Positions 57,855 to 64,000 of a stretch of 64,000 bases of DNA are shown piece after piece. Made by a program: the position numbers and the translations under genes. Positions within the stretch are counted from its first letter, which is position 1; every line of letters starts with the position of its first letter. This stretch comes from Bettongia penicillata ogilbyi (taxonomy: Eukaryota; Chordata; Mammalia; Diprotodontia; Potoroidae), in NCBI GenBank assembly GCA_023548195.1, contig JAJHZJ010000496.1, positions 6,970,144 to 7,034,143 on the forward strand. The letters run 5' to 3'. The notes beneath the pieces are model-generated. The model ran no database searches and was not told the origin of the DNA. It saw nothing but the letters and a program-made list of their open reading frames with translations.

Positions 57855-57985
57855 TGTATATATCTGTCTGAGTGTATGTATATGTCTCACATATCTTTAT
57901 ACATACATGTATATATACATATATACCCATGAGTATATGTGTACATGTATGTATATATGTATGTATACATACACAAATGTGTGGC
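57855..57985. repeat. TATG/TACA low-complexity tract
   Basis: Irregular TATATG, TACATA and ATGTATG repetition. Confidence 0.85.
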
Positions 57986-59314
57986 ATTCTCTTAATATTG
58001 GGAGAAATTGAGTTATAGTTGATTTTCATGGGGGGAGGGACTCACTCAGAATGGGTAAGTATGAATGATTTGTAATTTGGGCCAATGGAAGAAATTCCCA
58101 GATCTGTGAAATCACAAATCCAAATGAATTTTGGAGAAATTATTATTGTAAGATAAAAAAATAGGAAATCTCTACTTTTAGCTTAAAAACACTTCATACA
58201 AATGACAAAGCTACTGAAATGTTATATTATTGCTATAACTTGTCTATGTTCTAGTTTTATAATCTGAATTTCTAAAGTATCTTTATCCTCAATCTGATTA
58301 AGTAGTATATCATATATATTTCCCTAGCGATTTTAACTGTGGTTTTTTTCAACTTTTACCTTCACCCAAATATTCTCCACTGTCCTTCTATTTCCATATT
58401 TATATCTTTCCATACCAGTAAAATGCTATGCTTTCTTCTCTTTAATTAGGTATATTTATTTTGAAAGAAAATAGTGTTTCTATCTCTATATTTCAATTTT
58501 GAATTTTAATCTACTTAACTTCACCAGTGAAATCTTGTACAGATGTAATATCTTCTTGTGTTAAAATTGTAAATTACCATATCTAGAGAAATAAACATTT
58601 TAGACTATAAGGATTATTCTTAATTGCATTGTTATTTTCATCTAAAGATTCATGTTCTTTCTATAGTTTGCTTGTTTTTCTCTATAGCATACAACATTGT
58701 AGTCTTATTTGTATGTTCTTCTCAAAATTCAATTTAATCAGATTTGAAAAATTTCTTGCCAAACAAATTCTTCCTGGGACTCCATGAATGCATTCCTACC
58801 CTTGCCAAGAGACCATCATTCTTGGATCATAGGCCATGTTCCAGGAAGCTAAATAAATCCTGTTTTCTGACACTTTTTATGTAGCCAGCTGTCCACTTCA
58901 AATGGCCTTTCTTTCTCTTCCAAGTCACAATCTTCAACTGGAAGAAGAGATGAAACCACTGTGTACAGCCCCATTTCAGTTTTCTGTTAATAACTTCAGA
59001 TTCTTTAGTCAATCACTGAGAAGGTAGTACGTGTGTAATGCATAAACAATTACATTGGTTGTTAGGAAGAATGTGTGTTCTGAAGATCTTGGGAAGAGTG
59101 AATGATTCATGGATTGACTCGTTCAGCTTAGCTCCAGTCTTAGCTGGCATTCAAACTTAAACCATTCCCTTCTCATGCACAAAATCAAGTTCATAGCTGA
59201 GGTAGATTTAGAGTAAGGGAAAAAAAATAAATTTGAAATATCCAGTTAATTTAGGAAAATGTCAGTTTTGTTTTGTTTTTGCCTGAGGTACCCAGATGAT
59301 TCAAGTCTCAATTT
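57986..59314. other. Repeat-poor stretch, no gene recognised
   Basis: AT-rich but not simple. 58200-58720 is T-rich and may be an old antisense LINE, not recognised. Confidence 0.35.
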
Positions 59315-59460
59315 AATTCAACACGTAATTTTGTGGCTAACGTTAACACAAGACTCTATCCTAGGCACTTGGGACCAAAATTGAAAGAACAAAGCAGCTT
59401 CCTCAAGAAACATTGATCGTAAGGTAGCTTACGGTCTTTAAATGTAAGCATTTATATATT
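59315..59460 (-). repeat. L2 3' end, antisense
   Basis: 'aacacaagactctatcctag', 'gcacttgggaccaaaattga', 'cttcctcaagaaacattgat'. It holds a short hairpin 'gtaaggtagcttacggtc' near 59420. Confidence 0.6.
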
Positions 59461-59478
59461 GGGGGAGTGTATGTAGAG

Positions 59479-59520
59479 GTGGAGGGAAGGGTTTGGTCTC
59501 AAACAAATGAATTTCCTGTC
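59479..59520 (+). repeat. 42-bp direct repeat, first copy
   Basis: Shares 'ggtctcaaacaaatgaattt' with flanking 'gtggaggga' and 'cct.tc' with 61370-61410. The copies are nearly identical. Confidence 0.85.
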
Positions 59521-59609
59521 AGTTTAATATCATTACAAAAAATAGAGACAGTAGTGTAAATTATATGTGTGTATGTATGTACATATATAATTTAAAAACC
59601 ACTTTACAC

Positions 59610-59800
59610 AGGTTATTTTATTAGGTCCTCACAATAACCTTGATGGAGTAGATGCTATTATCATCACCATTCACACATGAGAAATATGAGGATAAGACTC
59701 AGTAAGTGATTTACTTGGGGTCACAGCTGGTAATTGTCTGAGGCAGGATTTGGACTTAAGTCTTCCTGCCTCTAAGTCCTTTGTTGTTTCCATTATGATA
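59610..59800 (-). repeat. MIR-like SINE, antisense
   Basis: 'ggtcctcacaataaccttga', 'tggagtagatgctattatca', 'tgatttacttggggtcacag', 'gaggcaggatttggacttaa', 'gtcttcctgcctctaagtcc'. Confidence 0.85.
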
Positions 59801-60004
59801 CTGAAGTGTTCCTGGTGACTTTTGAAAAGTAAGCTTTTCATTTTGGTAACAGTTTGAGAGAAGAAACATCTTTGTGCAGTATGACTCCTGTATCCTTATG
59901 AGATGGCTGCTGGGTGGGAGGGATTTCTTTTTTCTCCCCCCTCACACATTAGCCATGAAGTTTTATGTAAGTGCTACTTGCTCATTAGGTACCTAGATAT
60001 TACC

Positions 60005-60110
60005 ATATCCAGGAGAAGGAAAGGGAGAAGGGAGAAGGGAGAAAGGGAAAGGGGTGGAGATGAGGGAGGAAGGGAGAGAGATAGAGATAACCAGACAGAA
60101 TGACAGTGAC
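60005..60110. repeat. Purine-rich low-complexity tract
   Basis: GGAGAAGG and GGGAGAGA repetition without a fixed unit. Confidence 0.85.
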
Positions 60111-60622
60111 AAAGAAAGAAAAGGAAAAAGACTTCAGGAACATGACACCAGGGAGTCAGTAGTCCATTGTGGATTTAAGAGAAACCCGAAACTAACAATT
60201 AGGGCCTGAGTTTCAGAGAAGAGCAGACCCAGGGAGCCCAAATAAGCAACCAGCCCAACAGAAGCACTGGGCCAAGGGGAGGAGGGAAAGAACCCAGGCA
60301 GCACACGAATGAATTACTAACCTGGAGATGTCGCAAATGAATAAAGAACAATCTAATTCAAGGAGCAAACTATTATAGCTACTAGGGGAACTAGAAAATA
60401 GCGTCTGATTTAATCTTTCTTCACTTAATTTATCCATAAAGAATAAAAAAAGTTAAAGATTTAAATATTAGTAATAATGTTGAGTAAGTTCATAACATAG
60501 TTTTTTTTCTATAATTTCCACTTATCCAAAATCACTCAAAATATTATCTTGATATTGATGTAATTAAATCGTATTTAGCTTGATAAGAGTTCAATTGATT
60601 TGCTATCATTAATCATAGTTTT
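60111..60622. other. Stretch with no recognised feature
   Basis: 60120-60430 is GC-richer and repeat-free by eye. No gene recognised. Confidence 0.4.
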
Positions 60623-60639
60623 ATATATATGTATGTGTA

Positions 60640-60678
<39 letters not shown>
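60623..60678. repeat. (TA)n / (TG)n compound microsatellite
   Basis: TATG/TGTG units run into about 14 TA units. Confidence 0.93.
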
Positions 60679-60680
<2 letters not shown>

Positions 60681-60860
60681 GTTTCTGCATGATGCTCAAA
60701 TGGTGCTGACTCTAATTAGCACATGGTCAGCAGCAGATTTAATTGGCAATATTGTTAATATGTCCCTTGTAGCAATTCATTTAGTGTGTTTACGATTCCT
60801 GTATGATTATCCTAATGAGTAGGATGATGAAAATTATTATTAGACAGAGATTTTATAGAA
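60679..60860. other. Homeobox-motif-rich block, candidate conserved non-coding element
   Basis: 'tgctgactctaattagcaca', 'tggtcagcagcagatttaat' and 'tggcaatattgttaatatg' follow one another without repeat wording. A TGCTGAC / GTCAGCA inverted pair frames CTAATTAG. No coding potential. Confidence 0.4.
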
Positions 60861-61369
60861 CACCCATCAGAGCAATGAGGAAAAGGGAAAAAAAAGTGAA
60901 GTTGATTTATTATCTAAGGTATTTTAATGATGCTATTGAGTAATTATAATCCTATGCAAAATGTACATTCAGTCTCATGGTTAGACTAAGTTCTGTTCAT
61001 TTGAGGAAGAAGCCAAGTATCTTGCCAAATGCCTAGGACATACCTGATGAGTGAGAAATATTGGTGGAATTTAATCCTTGTTTGATTTAAGATGTATATA
61101 TATGAGAAACAATTTGATTAAAAAATACTAAGTGAAAAACTTTTAAAGATGTTGAGTTTTTCAGTTTTCATGTCAGGTTTCTGTGCTGAATGGATATTCT
61201 AATATTTTACATTTTTGTTTGTGATAATCATTATCAATGTTTTTTAACATATTTACATTTATAATAATAGCTAATAATTATATAGTACTTTAAGCATTTG
61301 AGAAAGATAATTAAACAAAAAAAGGTGAAATATAACGTGTGTTTGTGTCTGTGTATTTATTTTCAGGGA
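60861..61369. other. Stretch with no recognised feature
   Basis: AT-rich, no gene or repeat recognised. Confidence 0.4.
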
Positions 61370-61410
61370 GTGGAGGGAGGGGTTGGTCTCAAACAAATGA
61401 ATTTCCTATC
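61370..61410 (+). repeat. 41-bp direct repeat, second copy
   Basis: Near-identical to 59479-59520. It directly precedes the SINE head at 61417. Confidence 0.85.
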
Positions 61411-61416
61411 TATTTA

Positions 61417-61670
61417 GCAGCTAGGTGGAATAATGGATAGAGTGCTGGACTTGGAATCAAAAAGATTCATTTTCCTGAGTTCAAATCTGACCTCAAATAC
61501 TTATTAGCTGTGTAACCCTGGAGAAGTCACTGAACCCTGTTTGCCTCTGTTTCCTTATCTGTAAAGTGAGGTGGACAAGGAATGGCAAATCACTCCAGTA
61601 TCTTTGCCGAGAAAATCTCAAATGATGAAACAAAGAATCAGATACAACTGAAACAACTGGAAAACAGCAA
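61417..61670 (+). repeat. Mar-1-like CORE-SINE, sense, near full length
   Basis: 'agcagctaggtggaataatg', 'gatagagtgctggacttgga', 'gagttcaaatctgacctcaa', 'gtgtaaccctggagaagtca', 'ctgtttccttatctgtaaag', 'cactccagtatctttgccga', 'caactgaaacaactg'. Confidence 0.93.
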
Positions 61671-62544
61671 AATACATATGTAATCTTCTGGTCTCATTTT
61701 CGAATTTCTTTTGGAAGTAACCGGTAGATTAAAAAAATTACTTAGCTCTCTTATCCCATAGATTCAGGTAGCTTTCATGGTATCTTGAAATATGACATTC
61801 GGTACTTATTTGTAAATTATATTCATGTATTTATAATAATTATGTACATAGAAAAATACATATTTGTGTGAACTTAAGAGAATGAGATTAATATGAAATA
61901 GCATAGGGAAAGGTTTGTGGTAGAAAGACCAAATACAAAGCTCTTTCAGCATGTCAGATGAGAAGTGATGACAGTCAGAATGAGGTTGGTGACCAAGTGA
62001 GTTGTCAAGAGGGGACATATACATGCATGCATGCATACATATTCACATACATATACATATGTGTGTGTGTGTATATGAGAGATGTGGAGAAAAAAATACA
62101 AAAGATTAGACAGTTGGTTTTGTTACTCTGTGAACCTGGGTAACCGAAATGATACTGTTGCTCTCAATGATAATAGGGAAGTGTAGAAGAGGTTGGGTTG
62201 GGGAGAAACAATGTAATGAAAGCTCTTATGAACATCGCATCACATCCATGCCTGTTGATCTTCTTCCTATAAAAGAACAAGATGGAAGTGTAGTTCTCCT
62301 TTATTAGTCAGCATCCAGGAGCTCAGAACCTATACACCAAAGTGTAGCAAAGCCACAAGGTGGTCTGGTGACAAGAGGTGAGTTTCCTGGAGTGTGGATC
62401 AGGAGTTTCACACTGTACCATGTAGAGCTGTTGTTGTGAGTGTCTAGGTTAAAAGTATCCCATACTCCTTAGAAATACAACCCCATAAATGGTGTCTGAC
62501 AGTGACCATGAGGGCAAACTGGTGTTATTAGAACTCAGATTAGA
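61671..62544. other. Stretch with little recognised content
   Basis: 62015-62075 is a TACATA/TGTG tract. 62160-62540 shows nothing I recognise. Confidence 0.4.
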
Positions 62545-62700
62545 CGTGGGAGATATCTGAATTTAAATCATGGCTTTGCCACTTAATAGTTGAAAGATTA
62601 TGGGCAAATCGTGATATCTCTCAGTTCCCTGATCTATAATTGTGATTGCTAATACCTGTGATGAAATGATGTGAAGATAACATGACTTACTATAAAATAC
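62545..62700 (+). repeat. MIR-like SINE, sense
   Basis: 'gaatttaaatcatggctttg', 'ccacttaatagttgaaagat', 'tatgggcaaatcgtgatatc', 'tcagttccctgatctataat', then 'gctaatacctgtgatg'. Confidence 0.75.
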
Positions 62701-63264
62701 TTTGCAATCTTAAGTCACTAACTCTTGAAATCCTAGCTCTTTACTGTCTAAAGTTTCAAATCCTTCCCCTGCCACCAAAAAACAAAACCCAACAATATGT
62801 TGAGCTCCACCTATCTCCTTTTCTCTACCATAAGTCAGATTGGTTCCAATTATTTTGTTTTCCTGCCAACTTTGCTGATTAGATAGAAACATATGGTTTT
62901 TAAATTTAAAGAGTAGACTTAACACTTAATTTCACACCCATGGCATAAGTAGATAAATGATTCTCTCTCTAAGGTATACAGTGATTAAAGGTTATTTAAA
63001 TGCTAAGATGGCAAATAATTTTTTAGGTCACTCATTAGATGTTTTCTATGTAGAGTCTGTATAGTTTGCAGCTCAAGATTGTTTCAAAAACTGATTTTGT
63101 AACTGCATATAATCTGAGGATTCCCTTAGGCCTAACTTCTAATTAGAGGTATACTTTCTATTTTTTAATTTTTATTTTAGAAAATGTGCTTATTTACTGC
63201 ATTTTGTAAGCCAGATCAACTTTGGAGCATATAAATGTAGTGTAATATTTAAAGAAAGATGAAC
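62701..63264. other. Stretch with no recognised feature
   Basis: AT-rich, no gene or repeat recognised. Confidence 0.4.
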
Positions 63265-63450
63265 AATCCATCCAAAAGCATTAATTAAGCACCTGCTGTA
63301 TAGCAGACACCATGGTGGATACTGATGCTACAAATACAAATAAAGATGCAATCTTTACTCTCAAGGAATCTACCTTTAAATGAAGGAGATAAATACACAT
63401 ATTAATATATTCAGAATATACACAAAAGATAGTGGATGGTTTTCAAAAGT
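63265..63450 (-). repeat. L2 3' end, antisense
   Basis: 'aagcattaattaagcacctg', 'ctgtatagcagacaccatgg', 'gctacaaatacaaataaaga', 'ctctcaaggaatctaccttt'. Confidence 0.75.
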
Positions 63451-64000
63451 GATCAATTAATTAGATAATTATAATGAAATTTAGAACAAAAACGAACCAC
63501 CAGACAAAGCTACATCAATAGTTGGATCCCCGCAAAGTGAGCCATGTGTCTGACTTTTACTATCCTTCTTGTGGTTCCTTTAGTGCAAGTGCACTAAATG
63601 GTGGTGATACTAAAACCTGAAGTACAAACAAGCCATGTTTACTTGCATAGAGAGGACACCAGCATCTACCAAGTCACTGTTAAAGATAAGAGGTTCAGAG
63701 GAAAAAAATCCTGGGGCTAAAAAATAAGAAATTTCTAGACTTAGCCATGGCTAACTGCACCCTGTAATCTCTTCTATCTCCTCTAAGGCAGTCACCTACC
63801 ACAAGCCTTGTTTTGCCTGTACCATAGTCAAGGGTCGATTCTGTGAAATTTTTAAATTTATTTTTCCCATCCCTTTTGTGACTCAGTGTGAAGGCAGTCA
63901 TCCCTCGAGTGGTTAAGATTACCTGACGCTAGGTGGTAAACTTCCATGACAGTTCCTTGGCTTCCTTGTGACAACTTTTAACATCCAATGCTCCTAAAGC
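63451..64000. other. Stretch with no recognised feature
   Basis: 63480-64000 is repeat-free by eye with ordinary composition. 63584-63600 holds the inverted pair 'agtgca agtgcact'. No gene recognised. Confidence 0.35.

Larger units (their letters stand above)
4179..64000 (+). other. NAALADL2: Downstream intron (inferred, runs out of the window)
   Basis: Everything after the donor at 4179-4180 is inferred to be one large intron. I looked for a continuation of the PA or peptidase domain starting in the required phase and saw none, but short diverged exons could be missed by eye. About 4190-5880 holds no repeat I recognise. Repeats and candidate elements further right are listed separately. Confidence 0.65.

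Noticed and set aside
1..64000. CRISPR arrays, operons, tRNA, rRNA or snRNA genes
   Set aside because: No spaced direct-repeat array, no clustered bacterial-type genes, and no tRNA, 5S, U6 or 7SK wording apart from SINE heads.

Overview
The window looks like intronic DNA from a mammalian nuclear genome, most likely a marsupial. It is AT-rich and has no bacterial-style gene packing. Nearly everything recognisable is an interspersed repeat: Mar-1-like CORE-SINEs (tRNA-like head, B-box-like tail wording, MIR-like core), L1 3' regions of the type I know from marsupials, an ORF1-only half-LINE, many L2 and two CR1/L3 fragments, two related solo LTRs, a MITE-like DNA element, and many microsatellites. 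The species cannot be fixed from this sequence alone.

One protein-coding exon is convincing: positions 4028-4178 on the + strand, with good splice sites and an intact frame. Its 50 complete codons resemble a PA-domain segment of NAALADL2, a catalytically doubtful relative of the glutamate carboxypeptidase II / transferrin receptor family. The rest is therefore best read as the intron upstream (1-4027) and part of a very large intron downstream (from 4179). I found no second exon, no complete gene and no functional RNA gene.

Layout. 1-4027: antisense L2, (AGAAG)n, (CA)n, a cluster of perfect hairpins and two SINEs. 4028-4178: the exon. 5885-9640: an L1 3' end with a 5' inversion, into which an ORF1-only L1 (HAL1-like) was inserted, leaving a perfect 15-bp target-site duplication. 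9.8-19.5 kb: L2 pieces in both orientations, SINEs, and an antisense solo LTR that splits an L2. 19.5-29.5 kb: L1 3' pieces, a MITE-like element, AT-rich tracts, an antisense L1 reverse-transcriptase fragment and an unexplained GC-richer block. 29.5-40 kb: sparse repeats and a diverged L1 3' third. 40-42 kb: large GATA/GACA and GGAA arrays around a SINE. 42-52 kb: SINEs, L2, two CR1/L3 relics and repeat-poor blocks. 52-56.5 kb: an L1 5'-end fragment, an antisense L2 with a recognisable reverse-transcriptase segment, and a sense solo LTR. 56.5-64 kb: SINEs, L2, microsatellites and a homeobox-motif-rich block.

No previously undescribed gene system is evident. The most informative structures are the nested L1/HAL1 locus, the LTR pair, the hairpin cluster near 2.4 kb and several repeat-poor blocks that may be conserved non-coding elements. 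Repeat family names come from recognition of wording and order, not from a database search, and repeat edges are approximate to some tens of bases unless stated.
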